This document shows, piece after piece, positions 11,256-20,880 of a DNA stretch of 64,000 nucleotides. Made by a program: the position numbers and the translations under genes. Location: positions 1,736,001 to 1,800,000 of the forward strand of contig OZ255821.1 of NCBI GenBank assembly GCA_965277435.1, in the 5' to 3' direction. The first letter of the stretch is position 1. Every line of letters starts with the position of its first letter. The notes beneath the pieces are model-generated. The model did not search any database. It saw only the letters and a program-made list of their open reading frames with translations, and was not told the origin of the DNA. This stretch comes from Bog-105 sp965277435 (GTDB taxonomy: Bacteria > Acidobacteriota > Terriglobia > Bryobacterales > Bryobacteraceae).

Positions 11256-12299
11256 CTACTTTGCGAAAGCAGCTCTTAAATCGGCCGCCGCCACTTCTTC
11301 GGCCTCTTTTGCTTTATCCAACACGGCCGCCATCCCGAAAAACTCATGCGTAACTCCGGTGTAGAGCTGGTAATTCACCGCCACGCCGGCTCCTTTCAAA
11401 GCGTTCGCGTACTGCTGCCCTTCGCTCTGCAGCGGATCGATTTGCGCTCCAATGATCGTCGCTGAAGGCAATCCGGCCAGATTGCCTTTCAACGGAAAGG
11501 CATACGGATTATTGTTATCAGCCGGGTTCGCATAGTAGTACTTGTAGAACCAGACCAAAGCAGGCGTGCTGAGTGGCATTGCGTTCGCGAATTCGATCAC
11601 CGAAGGCGTGTTCAGGTCGTTATTGACAACCGGGTACACCAGCGTTTGATGAAGTGGCATCAGCAAGTGTTGATCGCGCGCTGCCATCGAGACTACGGTC
11701 GCCAGGTTACCACCAGCGCTCTCGCCGGCCACCGCGATCTTCCCCGGAATCCCATGAATCAGGGCGGCATTTCTTACTGCCCATTTGTAGGTAGCGATCG
11801 CGTCGTTCACGGCAGCCGGGAACGGAAATTGCGGTGCCTTGCGATACTCGACCGTTACCACCACAGCGCGCACCAGATTCGTTAAAGCACGAGCTGAAGC
11901 GTCATATGTGTCGATGGTCGCAATCACGAAACCGCCGCCGTGAAAATAAACGATAACGGGAAATGGTCCTTCACCCGCAGGCCGGTAAATACGTACCGGC
12001 AGCGCGCCGCCCGGCCCGGCAATCATCGTATCGATCACGCCTCCAACGTGCTCAACCGCATTTGCTTTCCCGGTCTCCCGCGCGATGATCTTGGCCGCAT
12101 CTTCCGCCCCGAATTGTTGCCTGGCGCCGGTGGGCTTCAGATCGATAATTGGCGTTCCGGCAATCGCTTTCAGCTCATTCAACACCACTGCCATCTGAGG
12201 GTCGGGTTGCGGCGTCTGCTGTGCAGCCGCTTGCGGAACGGAAAAGGCAAACGCTAAAACGCCGAAAATAGCAGCGGGAACCAATCGCGAAATTGACAT
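11256..12299 (-). CDS. Secreted alpha/beta hydrolase, HSL-type esterase/lipase
   Basis: A predicted exported esterase of 347 residues. I choose the ATG at 12299 because AGGAGA lies about eight bases upstream and the protein then starts with a good signal peptide (MSISRLVPAAIFGVLAFAFS, cleavage near AAAQ). Family features are the oxyanion motif YFHGGGFV, the nucleophile elbow GESAGGN with the catalytic Ser, an Asp in the AQIDPL region and His in TGVTHEFFG. Hormone-sensitive-lipase relatives hydrolyse short-chain esters; the natural substrate is unknown. It stands as a single gene with open intergenic DNA on both sides. Confidence 0.92.
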   Translation of the reverse strand: MSISRLVPAAIFGVLAFAFSVPQAAAQQTPQPDPQMAVVLNELKAIAGTPIIDLKPTGARQQFGAEDAAKIIARETGKANAVEHVGGVIDTMIAGPGGALPVRIYRPAGEGPFPVIVYFHGGGFVIATIDTYDASARALTNLVRAVVVTVEYRKAPQFPFPAAVNDAIATYKWAVRNAALIHGIPGKIAVAGESAGGNLATVVSMAARDQHLLMPLHQTLVYPVVNNDLNTPSVIEFANAMPLSTPALVWFYKYYYANPADNNNPYAFPLKGNLAGLPSATIIGAQIDPLQSEGQQYANALKGAGVAVNYQLYTGVTHEFFGMAAVLDKAKEAEEVAAADLRAAFAK

Positions 12300-13009
12300 G
12301 AATCTCTCCTGGTAGTCTTTACAGTCTTGGGCGAAAGTGAACGATGATACACTCAGCACTCACCCGACGATTACGACGTTGTCAGGCGACTTGGATGATG
12401 CGATTCGCGTAATCCCGTAATTTTGCGACCTGCCCGTTGCCCCCAAACCTCAAGTTTGAAGGCTGGATTTCATTGCACGAACTGCACCGTGACTCGCAGT
12501 CGCGGGTAAAGGGGAGCCACGCCTTCAGTCCGCCGCATTCTGGCCCCGCATAGCACATCTTGCCCGGACGGCTCCCCACTATCATCTATTCCCTCTCTGC
12601 CACAGGAACAATACTTTCGTGCGGCTTGAAACACCCACAACTTGGCAGTGCAGGATCACCTTCGATTTCAATCTTTTCCACGACCAAAGCGATCAGGGCA
12701 TCGCTTTCGCCGGACCACAAACCTAGAACCCGAACAGGATTCGTACAACCTGGAGAATCGCGAGAACGTGATGATGATCGATGATCACTGGTGTGTGCAT
12801 GATTTAGTCGTCACCGCTTTAGTACTAGCGGTACTAGAAATATTGCATGGCTTAGGTCTCGCTGTCGAGCAATATTTTCCACTTTTTCGCTCTAAAACAT
12901 CCTTCATGCGAGCTAAGTTTCTCTATCTTCTTCAAAATAAACGCACGGAAATGGAAAAATTATTTGTGTCGAACTGCCGGAACTGTTTGCAGAACCCGGC
13001 AATTTCTAC
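12300..13009. other. Long intergenic stretch with one possible coding remnant
   Basis: No confident gene lies here. On the minus strand, roughly 12735 down to the TAG at 12586-12588, a frame reads WSGESDALIALVVEKIEIEG then DPALPSCGCFKPHESIV, which looks more protein-like than chance, but it has no credible start and no homolog I can name. The rest looks like non-coding leader DNA. Confidence 0.3.
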
Positions 13010-13324
13010 TTGTTAACATTTGCTGAAAGTGTTATCTTCTTCATCAAGCCAACCCCAAATGGGGCAGAAAGGATCCTCGAAGTGGACGACGCCACCACGT
13101 ATCGCTTGAAATCCGAAATATTAGCCGTCTACTGCGACGGCGAACACCGCGGTAATATCTACATTCCCGCCAACTGCATCATCTCGGTCGAACCGCAGGC
13201 GCCGCCCTCGCCACTTGTCCCGGTCCTGTGGGAAGGCCGCCGTCTCAAGCTCTTTCGAACTGATCTCGAGCAGCGCGCTGACCTGTTAGCCGCGCCCATC
13301 AACACTGCCGCTGTCAGCGCCTGA
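13010..13324 (+). CDS. Hypothetical protein, about 104 residues
   Basis: I do not recognise the family. The frame is open from just after a TAA near 12940, and the sequence already looks coding before the TTG at 13010 (LPELFAEPGNFYLLTFAESV), so the true start may lie upstream at a rare codon. The product has a regular alternating pattern in its first half (VIFFIKPTPNGAERILEVDD, then a YRLKSEILAVYCDGEHRGN strand-rich part) and an SVEPQ turn, suggestive of a small all-beta protein. The last 39 bp overlap the 3' end of hyuB on the opposite strand. There is no signal peptide or membrane span. Confidence 0.5.
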   Translation: MLTFAESVIFFIKPTPNGAERILEVDDATTYRLKSEILAVYCDGEHRGNIYIPANCIISVEPQAPPSPLVPVLWEGRRLKLFRTDLEQRADLLAAPINTAAVSA

Positions 13325-14905
13325 AGTGGGCATACCCCAACCGCCTCCACCCGGCGTCTCCACCCGCAACACCGCTCCCGGCTCGACCTCCAAACTGCAC
13401 TTCCCCGGCAGATCTCGGTCATCTCCTGCCGCACTGACCAGCAAGTTCCGCCCTGGTGCGCCCGCCGCTCCCCCCTGCAAGCCGTAAGGCGCCCACTTCC
13501 GCCGGTCCGAAAGAAGCGTGACCTGCGCCGCCCCGAGCAATTCAATTTCGCGGATCAATCCGCCGCCGCCGTAATAAAATCCCGCACCTCCCGACCCCGG
13601 CCGATAAGCATACCGCCGCACCCGGAACGGATACGCAAACTCCAGCGCTTCCACCGGCGTATTCAAAGAGTTGGTCATATGCGTATGCCGCCCGGCCACA
13701 CCGTCTCCATTCGGCCGCCCGCCCGAGCCGCCCGCTATCGTTTCGTAATAGGCAAAGGTTCGCCCGGTGCGCGGGTCTACCCCGCCAATCGTCAAATTGC
13801 TCATCGTTCCCGCACTCGCCGCCGGTATCCGCGCCGGCACGATTTGCGCAAATGCCCGCAAGAGCACGTCCACAATGCGCTGCGACGTCTCTACGTTTCC
13901 ACCCGCCACCGCCGCCGGCGGCAAAGCATTCACCACTGTTCCAACCGGCATCGTCAACGTCACCGGCCGCATCAGCCCTGCCGTAGCCGCCGCCTCTTCC
14001 GGCAACAGGCATCGCATCACGTAATACACCGCCGAATAGGTAATCGCCGCCACCGCATTCAAACTCCCCGCTACCTGCGCCGCCGATCCCGTAAAGTCGA
14101 TGCCAATCTCTCCTGTGCGCGGTTCCGTCCTGATCCGCACCGCAATCCGCACCGGCGTCTCCCCCACGCCGTCGTCATCCAGAAAGTCTTCCGCTGCGAA
14201 CTCTCCCTCCGGCAACTGCTCCAGCTCCGCGCGCATCAGCGTTTCGGAATGATTCAGTAATCCCTCCACCTGCCGCCCGACCCGCTCCAGTCCGTACTTG
14301 CCGATCAACTCGAGCACGCGCGTCTCCCCGATACGGCACGCGCCCAACTGCGCCGTCAAATCGCCTTCCCGCTCCTCGGGTGTCCGCACATTGCTCAAAA
14401 TCACTTCCAGCAGCGCCCGGTTTAGCAAGCCGCCTACCATCAACTTCACCGGTGGGATGCGTATTCCCTCCTGATAAATTTCGCGGCACAATCCCATCGA
14501 TCCCGGGTACATCCCGCCTACATCCGCATGATGCGCCCGGTTCGCCACAAAAAACGCCGCTTCCCGCACGCCCTCCGGAAATACCGGCATCACCAACGTA
14601 ATATCCGGCAGGTGCGTCCCTCCCGCATACGGATCGTTCAGAATCGCTACGTCGTCCCGCTCGAGCGCTAGCTTGTCCAGTGCCGCCCGCACCGACATCG
14701 GCATCGATCCCAGATGCACCGGCATGTCATCGCCCATCGCAATGACCCGGCCTTCTCTATCGAACACCGCACTCGAATAATCGCGCCGCTCCTTGATGTT
14801 GGGCGAAAAAGCTGTGCGCCGCAATGCAATCCCCATCTCGACCGCAATCGAGTGCAGTGCGCTCTTGAAAATCGCCAGCTCGATCGGCGCCGCGAACTCC
14901 GTCAC
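13286..14905 (-). CDS. hyuB: Hydantoinase B / oxoprolinase family protein
   Basis: A 539-residue HyuB-type subunit of an ATP-dependent hydantoinase/5-oxoprolinase-like amidohydrolase that opens cyclic imides such as hydantoins or 5-oxoproline in the cytoplasm. The N-terminal ELAIFKSALHSIAVEMG and the ILNDPYAGGTHLPD block, then FVANRAHHADVGG, are hallmarks of the family. Late in the protein the glycine-rich GAGFYYGGGGLIREIE is also typical. The start is a GTG that overlaps the hyuA stop (GTGA), so the two are translationally coupled. The final 39 bp run into the convergent small gene. Which cyclic substrate is used is unknown. Confidence 0.93.
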   Translation of the reverse strand: MTEFAAPIELAIFKSALHSIAVEMGIALRRTAFSPNIKERRDYSSAVFDREGRVIAMGDDMPVHLGSMPMSVRAALDKLALERDDVAILNDPYAGGTHLPDITLVMPVFPEGVREAAFFVANRAHHADVGGMYPGSMGLCREIYQEGIRIPPVKLMVGGLLNRALLEVILSNVRTPEEREGDLTAQLGACRIGETRVLELIGKYGLERVGRQVEGLLNHSETLMRAELEQLPEGEFAAEDFLDDDGVGETPVRIAVRIRTEPRTGEIGIDFTGSAAQVAGSLNAVAAITYSAVYYVMRCLLPEEAAATAGLMRPVTLTMPVGTVVNALPPAAVAGGNVETSQRIVDVLLRAFAQIVPARIPAASAGTMSNLTIGGVDPRTGRTFAYYETIAGGSGGRPNGDGVAGRHTHMTNSLNTPVEALEFAYPFRVRRYAYRPGSGGAGFYYGGGGLIREIELLGAAQVTLLSDRRKWAPYGLQGGAAGAPGRNLLVSAAGDDRDLPGKCSLEVEPGAVLRVETPGGGGWGMPTSGADSGSVDGRG

Positions 14906-16866
14906 CCCGCCGCTCCTGTTTCAATCACCACATTGCCCCACTCATCGACCCGCCCGCGCGCCCCCGGCGGAATAAATGTCGTGGCGCTGTACTCCACCAT
15001 CACGGCCGGACCCGCCAGTTCATCGCCCGCGCCCAGACCATCACGGTCATACACCGCACCCTCCAGCCACTCGCCCCGATAGCACATCCGTTTTCGCTTG
15101 ATCACTGCTCGCTGTGCCTCTCCCGCGCGTTTTTCCAGTTGCTTGGGCGCGATCGGCTCTGTCGCCGCCATCATGCGTACTCGCACGTTCACCACTTCTA
15201 CGGCCCGTTCCTTATCGCAATGTCCGTAGTGTGCCGCGTGCGCTGCGTGAAACTTGTCTACGAAATCCTCGCCCCAATCCACCGTCAGTTCATAGCCTTG
15301 CCCCGCATAGCGCAAGTCGGCCATGCGCATTGCCACGCCATCGAATCCCTGCTCGCGCATGTCAGCCCGCCCCTTTTCTTCCAGCTCTCGATAGTGGCTG
15401 CTCAGCGAGTCGTCGCCCGGGGCCAGCATCACGGTTCGCGAATAATCCCGCACCACGTCCGACACCAGAATCCCGTAAGCCGAAAGTCCGCCCGGCATGC
15501 GCGGCACCAGCACCCTCGGAATCTGTAACTCTCTTGCCAGCGCGCACGCATGCAGCGGACCCGCGCCCCCAAAACTCACCAGCGTGAAATCGCGCGGATC
15601 GTGTCCCCCTTCTACCGAAATGTGGCGCAGCGCCTGTTCCATGCGCGTGTCCACCAGCCTGATAATGCCTTCCGCAAACACCTCGGCATCGGCCAGATTG
15701 CCTTTCGCCCGATCCACCAAGCGCCGCGTGCGCTCTTCCTCTAAGCGCATGCCGCCGCCCAAAAACCACTCCGCATCGAGCCGCCCCAGCAGCAGATTCG
15801 CATCTGTCACCGTCGGCAGTTCACCGCGACCGTAGCAGATCGGACCCGGTTCCGCGCCCGCCGATTCCGGACCCACTTTCAACGCTCCGCCGCGATCGAA
15901 TCCTGCCAGCGACCCGCCGCCCGCTCCCACGGTATGTATTCGCAGCATCGGCACCGCCACCGGCATGCCCATCACCTGCGATTCCGTCGTGACGCTCAAC
16001 CCCTTCGCCCCATCCACCAGCGCCACGTCTGTCGAAGTACCACCCATATCGAACGTCAATATGCGCTTAAATCCCGCTGCCCGCGCCACCGCCAGCGCAC
16101 CCACTACGCCTCCCGCCGGACCCGACAAAATCGTTCGCACCGGCTCCCGCGCCGCCATCGCCGCCGGCACGATTCCTCCGGACGACTGCATCACGTGCAG
16201 CCGTGAGCCTCGTCCCTGCAGCCCGTCACTCACACTCTCGATATACCGCTTCACCTTCGGCGTCAGATAGCTGTTGATCACCACCGTCGAGCCTCGCTCA
16301 TACTCGCGAAACTCTGGCAGAATCTCGTGTGACGCCGATACCGGAATCCCCAGTTCGCTCAGCGCGCCCACCACTGCCCGCTCATTCTCCGGATTCGCAA
16401 ACGAGAACAGCAGCGACACCGCAATCGCCTCCGGCCCGGCTCGCCCGACCGCCTCCCGTAACGCCCTCAGGCTTGCGACATCTGCTGCCCGCAAAATCGT
16501 GCCATCCGCCGCCGTGCGCTCGGCCACTCCAAAACACAACTCCCGCGAGGCCAGCGGCGGCTCTTCCGTGAAGAATAAATCGTAAAGCTTCGTCCGCGCC
16601 TGCCGCCCGATCCCGAGCGTGTCCTCAAAGCCCGCCGTCGTGATAAACGCCACCCGCGCGCCTTTCCTCTCGAGCAGCGCGTTCGTTCCCACCGTCGTGC
16701 CATGCCGCACTTCCGCCGGCCCGCTTCCTGCAATCTGCGCGACGGCCGTTAACACCGCCTTGCCCGGATCGAGCGGCGTCGAAGCCAGTTTCAAAATCTC
16801 CAGCCGCCCAGACGCCACGTACACGCAATCGGTAAACGTCCCGCCCGTATCTATCGCTATCCGCAT
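14902..16866 (-). CDS. hyuA: Hydantoinase A / oxoprolinase family protein
   Basis: A 654-residue ATP-binding subunit partnering HyuB. I choose the ATG at 16866, which gives MRIAIDTGGTFTDCVYV directly at the N-terminus as in other family members; a longer frame adds 24 unlikely residues. A second phosphate-binding loop, FDMGGTSTDVALV, and the downstream VGAGGGS, VSFGGAGPLHACALAREL and PAVMVEYSATTFIPPGA blocks fit the acetone-carboxylase/hydantoinase actin-like fold. First gene of a two-gene minus-strand operon. N-methylhydantoinase and 5-oxoprolinase both belong here, so the substrate is open. Confidence 0.93.
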   Translation of the reverse strand: MRIAIDTGGTFTDCVYVASGRLEILKLASTPLDPGKAVLTAVAQIAGSGPAEVRHGTTVGTNALLERKGARVAFITTAGFEDTLGIGRQARTKLYDLFFTEEPPLASRELCFGVAERTAADGTILRAADVASLRALREAVGRAGPEAIAVSLLFSFANPENERAVVGALSELGIPVSASHEILPEFREYERGSTVVINSYLTPKVKRYIESVSDGLQGRGSRLHVMQSSGGIVPAAMAAREPVRTILSGPAGGVVGALAVARAAGFKRILTFDMGGTSTDVALVDGAKGLSVTTESQVMGMPVAVPMLRIHTVGAGGGSLAGFDRGGALKVGPESAGAEPGPICYGRGELPTVTDANLLLGRLDAEWFLGGGMRLEEERTRRLVDRAKGNLADAEVFAEGIIRLVDTRMEQALRHISVEGGHDPRDFTLVSFGGAGPLHACALARELQIPRVLVPRMPGGLSAYGILVSDVVRDYSRTVMLAPGDDSLSSHYRELEEKGRADMREQGFDGVAMRMADLRYAGQGYELTVDWGEDFVDKFHAAHAAHYGHCDKERAVEVVNVRVRMMAATEPIAPKQLEKRAGEAQRAVIKRKRMCYRGEWLEGAVYDRDGLGAGDELAGPAVMVEYSATTFIPPGARGRVDEWGNVVIETGAAG

Positions 16867-17367
16867 GGCCCCAATATCACTTACTATTCCAAAACCAACC
16901 AGCGTGCCTCTCGTGGAACAGGCGTTTCCGCCTGTCACCGTAGTAGTGCTCTGCCCCGGGGTGACCGCGAAGATCCCAAAACACCTCTGAGATGTTCACA
17001 TCCCCAAAAAACTAAGTGCCATCGCAACCTCTGGCCTGCCATGCCGCCTTTCCGGGCGTCATTTCCGGCTCCAAACCAGACAAGATGCGGTTCCTCTCTC
17101 CACCGTAACCCCACCTTGCATAAAAGCTCACCAAGGCCTTCGCCCTTGAAATTCCGATAGCTTGCGATGAAGCCCGTAAGACCTCCGTGGGTAGGCTTTA
17201 GCCCAATCTCACTTACTTAAGCCAAATGGTGGCGCGTAAATCTTTCGCCCTGCCGGGACTTTATTCCGGCCGTTGCTCCAAACTACATCCCGTCCATCTG
17301 TACTGGCTTTCCTGGTTCTTGTGGGGCAGTGCCGCGAACTGCGACGGCCTCGAAGGCCGGCTCTTCA
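16867..17367. other. Intergenic region upstream of hyuA
   Basis: No gene was seen. It contains one copy of the GGGTAGGCTTTAGCC motif (17190-17204), which recurs at 23774-23788 with one change. The hyuA promoter should lie near 16870-17000. Confidence 0.4.
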
Positions 17368-17996
17368 CTACGTCGAGAACACCATAATCCGGGCCGAAGA
17401 CTCCAAGCAGTTCGCCTGGTATTCAGGATTGATCTCAATGGAACCTGCCATGGCGCTGAAGAGCGACTCCATGCCGTCCAGCCGGCCTTCGGGCGCGCCG
17501 GCAATAAACGCCGTAGGGACCGAAATGGTAGTCACCGTTGCGCCGCTCGGCAGCGGTTGCGTCCGCAACACCTGCAATGCATAGAGATCGCCGTGGGACC
17601 GGACGCCCTGGTCAAAGTTGCTGAAGCGAATACGCTCCTCCTCGTCGGTCGGTGGGTAGCAGGGATGCGTGCGAGCCTGCCTGTTGTTCCAGGTCTGCAT
17701 TCGCGCGAGCCAGCGATGCATTCAACTTCTCGCTCAGTTCGGCAATCGAATGTATGCCCCCCTAAATGCTTGGCGTTCAGGACGATCTGTTTAACCAGCT
17801 TGGCAATCGGCTTGTCGCGTTTGATTAGAAGCGTCCAGTCGACCGGAATCAGCATGGAAGCGATCACGATGTGTTTCGTGGCCGTACCTTGAAGACCAAA
17901 TTGTGGAAATGCCGGGAAGCCACCGATATCACCGTTCACGCTGGCCTTCTTCAGCTTCCAGGTATGCCCCGACCAAGGGCTAGCTGACGCTACCAC
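17368..17996 (-). pseudogene. Degraded protein gene with frameshifts, family unknown
   Basis: On the minus strand the first part (17996 to about 17760) encodes GFPAFPQFGLQGTATKHIVI and IPVDWTLLIKRDKPIAKLVK. A second frame then gives AELSEKLNASLARANADLEQ, and a third gives EERIRFSNFDQGVRSHGDLY followed by ALQVLRTQPLPSGATVTTIS up to the stop at 17368. Each piece is coding-like, but no single frame spans them, so at least two frameshifts have broken the gene. I cannot assign a family. The order and strand are consistent with one ancestral gene of about 210 residues. Confidence 0.5.
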
Positions 17997-18064
17997 GTTC
18001 GACCGAACCTGCCGGCCACTGAACCGAGTGCCGCGACGCAGGACAATAAAGTCGAGTAACTTCC

Positions 18065-19312
18065 CTGGCCGCCATCTCGACCATCACCGCCCCGCCGTTT
18101 CGCTGGCGCGATACCACCGTCGCCCAGCGCCGCACGCTGCTAGCCGCCGCACTCGGCTGGATGCTCGACGCCTTCGACGTCATGCTCTACTCGATCGTCC
18201 TCGCCACCCTGATGCGCGAGTTCGGCATGACCAAATCTACTGCCGGTTTTCTCAACACGCTCACCCTGATCGCCTCCGCCATCGGCAGCCTCGGCTTCGG
18301 TCTGCTTGCCGACCGCCTCGGCCGCCGCAAAATGCTCAGCTTCAGCATCCTCACCTACTCCGTCTTTACATTTGCCTGCGGCTTCTCCTCCAGCATCACC
18401 ATGCTCGCCGTCTTCCGCTTTCTCCTCGGACTCGGCATGGGCGGCGAATGGAACTCCGGCGCAACGCTCGTCGCCGAAACCTGGCCAAGCGCCTGGCGTG
18501 GCCGCGCCATCGGTATCGTGCAAAGCAGCTGGGCGATTGGCTATGCGCTGGCCGCTTTAGTCGCCGGTCTCGTGCTCGCCCACGCCAGCTGGCGCTGGGT
18601 CTTTTTCGTCGGCGTCCTACCCGCCCTCGTCACGCTCTGGATTCAACACGATGTGCCCGAACCCGCCATCTGGCAGCAAGGCCGCCAATCGCCCCCCACC
18701 CGCAGCCAGACAAAGGCCCTCTGGAAAACCGTCCGCCCCAGCCTCCTGGCCCTGCTAGCCATGAACACCTTCGGCATGTTCGCCTGGTGGGGACTCTTCA
18801 CCTGGCTCCCCGCCTATCTCGCGCTGCCCGTCGCGAGCGGCGGCCGCAACTTCAGCCAGCTTGGCTTCACCGCTTTCCTGACCATATTGAATCTCTGCGG
18901 CATGCTCCCCGGCTATCTGCTCTTCGGCATCTTCGCCGACAGATTCGGCCGTAAGCGAACCCTCATCGTCTATCTCGCGCTGGCCGCTCTCTCGGTTCCC
19001 GCTTTTGCCGCCGCCCGCTCGCCCGCTTGGATTCTCCTCACCGCCTCCATCAGCGCTTTCTTCGGCACCGGCTTCTTCACCGGCTCAGGAATCCTAGGCA
19101 GCGAACTCTTCCCCACGCCCATCCGCGCCACCGCCCTCGGCATCTCCTACAACGCCGCCCGCGGCCTCAGCGCCTTCGCCCCCCTCGCCATTGGCCGCAT
19201 CGGCGAACTCCACGGCCTGACCTGGGGCTTCGCCGCCTGCGCCCTGGCCTTCGCCGCCGCCGCCCTCAGCGCTTTATGGATCCCCGAAACCGCCGGCCGC
19301 GAACTCACCTGA
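18065..19312 (+). CDS. MFS transporter (metabolite:H+ symporter type)
   Basis: A 12-span major facilitator carrier of about 415 residues. The first helix carries the LGWMLDAFDVMLYSIVL motif, followed by the loop 2-3 signature GLLADRLGRRKML and, after helix 4, GLGMGGEWNSGATLVAE, which is typical of sialate/benzoate/metabolite symporters. An ATG exists at 18161, but it cuts helix 1 in half, and coding sequence in the same frame extends upstream to a TAA near 18051. There is no ATG, GTG or TTG in that extension; a CTG at 18065 is the best candidate. The stop overlaps the next start (TGATG). The substrate is unknown. Confidence 0.85.
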   Translation: MAAISTITAPPFRWRDTTVAQRRTLLAAALGWMLDAFDVMLYSIVLATLMREFGMTKSTAGFLNTLTLIASAIGSLGFGLLADRLGRRKMLSFSILTYSVFTFACGFSSSITMLAVFRFLLGLGMGGEWNSGATLVAETWPSAWRGRAIGIVQSSWAIGYALAALVAGLVLAHASWRWVFFVGVLPALVTLWIQHDVPEPAIWQQGRQSPPTRSQTKALWKTVRPSLLALLAMNTFGMFAWWGLFTWLPAYLALPVASGGRNFSQLGFTAFLTILNLCGMLPGYLLFGIFADRFGRKRTLIVYLALAALSVPAFAAARSPAWILLTASISAFFGTGFFTGSGILGSELFPTPIRATALGISYNAARGLSAFAPLAIGRIGELHGLTWGFAACALAFAAAALSALWIPETAGRELT

Positions 19313-20421
19313 TGCTCCGATTACCGCTCGGGAGAATAACGACAACCGTCATGATTGCCAGCATCGCCTGGGCAGCCAGTATGATTTGCTACGCAGGATC
19401 AATTTCGGGCCAGATCGATACGCTTATGCAGCAAAAGACCAGCTCCGCTCAATTCAATGGAACAGTGCTGGTGGCAATGCAAGGAAAGGTTGTTTACGAA
19501 CGAGCTTTCGGTTTGGCCGACTTCGAATGGAATGTGCCAAATGACGTCCGGACGAAATTCGAAATAGGGTCCATGACGAAGCAATTCACGGCTCTCCTCG
19601 TCCTACAGCTCGTTAACGAGCGAAGGCTGCGGCTCGATGGACGCATTTCGGATTACTTGCCGTACTATCGGCGAGACACGGGAACACGCATAACCATCCA
19701 CGAGCTCCTTACACACACCTCCGGCATTCCCAATTTCATTACGCTACCTGGATTCGTCGATGGCCCGGCCAGCCGAATTCATTATTCAACTGAAGACTTC
19801 GTACGCAAGTTCTGTAGCGGAGACCTGGGATTTGAGCCCGGTCGCAAATTCAATTACAGCAACTCCGGGTATTTCATTCTGGGCGCGATTCTGGAGCGGG
19901 TTACGGGACAGCCGTATGAGGCTTTGCTGCGACAGCGCATCTTTGACCCTCTCCGGATGAAGGACTCTGGATACACGCATACGGAGATGCTCATTCCGCA
20001 CCGGGCAAGAGGATACGAGCGCTCTGGTGAGAGCGTTTCCAACGCCCGGTTTTATGACATGTCGATTCCTTTTTCGGCCGGGGCGTTGTATTCGACCGTC
20101 GAAGATCTTTACAAATGGGACCAGGCGCTATATACGGAGCGCCTGCTTCCGACGGCTTACCGGGATTTGCTGTTCTGGCCAAATCTGGAGAATTACGGTT
20201 ATGCGTGGGGGCTCTTAACACCCAAAGAAGGTCAGCCTTTTGCCGGTGAGACAATCCCGATGCATGGAGGCGCCATCTTTGGCTTTCAATCGCTGATTCA
20301 ACGTATGCCTCGTGAGAAGGATCTCATCGTTCTGCTGGACAACACGGACGACTCCACGCTTCTGCAGATCGCCATGGATATCCGGCGAATTATCTGGAAC
20401 CCAGCGGGGGAGAAACAGTAA
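19312..20421 (+). CDS. Serine hydrolase, beta-lactamase/PBP4* family
   Basis: A secreted penicillin-binding-protein-like hydrolase of 369 residues. The ATG at 19312 overlaps the MFS stop (TGATG), giving a hydrophobic N-terminus (TTTVMIASIAWAASMICYAG) suited to export; a second ATG at 19351 is an alternative. Catalytic elements are the S-x-x-K pair in IGSMTKQF, the Y-x-N in FNYSNSGY, the LLTHTSGIP motif, and a C-terminal HGGAIFGFQ in the KTG position. Such proteins act as esterases, D-aminopeptidases or carboxypeptidases; the sequence does not say which. Coupling with the MFS gene suggests uptake of a product it releases. Confidence 0.92.
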   Translation: MLRLPLGRITTTVMIASIAWAASMICYAGSISGQIDTLMQQKTSSAQFNGTVLVAMQGKVVYERAFGLADFEWNVPNDVRTKFEIGSMTKQFTALLVLQLVNERRLRLDGRISDYLPYYRRDTGTRITIHELLTHTSGIPNFITLPGFVDGPASRIHYSTEDFVRKFCSGDLGFEPGRKFNYSNSGYFILGAILERVTGQPYEALLRQRIFDPLRMKDSGYTHTEMLIPHRARGYERSGESVSNARFYDMSIPFSAGALYSTVEDLYKWDQALYTERLLPTAYRDLLFWPNLENYGYAWGLLTPKEGQPFAGETIPMHGGAIFGFQSLIQRMPREKDLIVLLDNTDDSTLLQIAMDIRRIIWNPAGEKQ

Positions 20422-20520
20422 GAACGAGCATAGTCTTTTTGAGGAATCGTTCTCACGGTTGAGTTCCGGCGAGCCAGGGTCGATTTCAAGTGATGCTGGG
20501 ACTTCGTGTCCGTGCCTAAT

Positions 20521-20880
20521 TTAAGAAGAATCCGTTTGTCGGTCAGCACGGTGGCCACCGAATGCGTGAATGGTTCTCGTAGCAGCGACTACTTCGCCGC
20601 TATGCACGAGGCCGCGCGGAATCAAGTATTCCTCGCCGGCCTGTAAGGAAACTCGGTTTCCGTCGAGGATCAAGGTATAGCAGCCTTGTACAACGATCAT
20701 GTATTCAGCGAAGTCGTGAACATGGGCTGCTGAGGGCGCCGTTTCGTGGCAGGTCCAAAACGCCATCTGGCTTCCCTCTGCTCCGTCGAACACATAGCCT
20801 TTCACTCCGGAAGTGGCTTGGTTGGTCATGGCAATTCTATTTGCCGGGTGTTTCATGAATTCGGGAAAATCGTCCATCAT
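20521..20880 (-). CDS. Cupin-domain protein
   Basis: A 119-residue single-domain cupin. Metal-site residues are visible in AAHVHDFAEYMIVVQG (cupin motif 1, two His and Glu) and in the PRGLVHSGE second motif. The beta-strand spacing between the motifs is normal. The ATG overlaps the stop of the upstream PIN gene (ATGA), making it the third gene of a coupled minus-strand operon. Small cupins of this kind can be isomerases, dioxygenases or sensors, so no reaction is assigned. Confidence 0.82.
   Translation of the reverse strand: MMDDFPEFMKHPANRIAMTNQATSGVKGYVFDGAEGSQMAFWTCHETAPSAAHVHDFAEYMIVVQGCYTLILDGNRVSLQAGEEYLIPRGLVHSGEVVAATRTIHAFGGHRADRQTDSS

Noticed and set aside
12382..12585. 67-residue minus-strand frame with several cysteines
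   Set aside because: Cysteine spacing fits no zinc motif and there is no ribosome-binding site.
18028..18954. 308-residue plus-strand open frame rich in Arg/Pro/His
   Set aside because: It is an out-of-frame read of the MFS gene; the composition is typical of GC-rich shadows.
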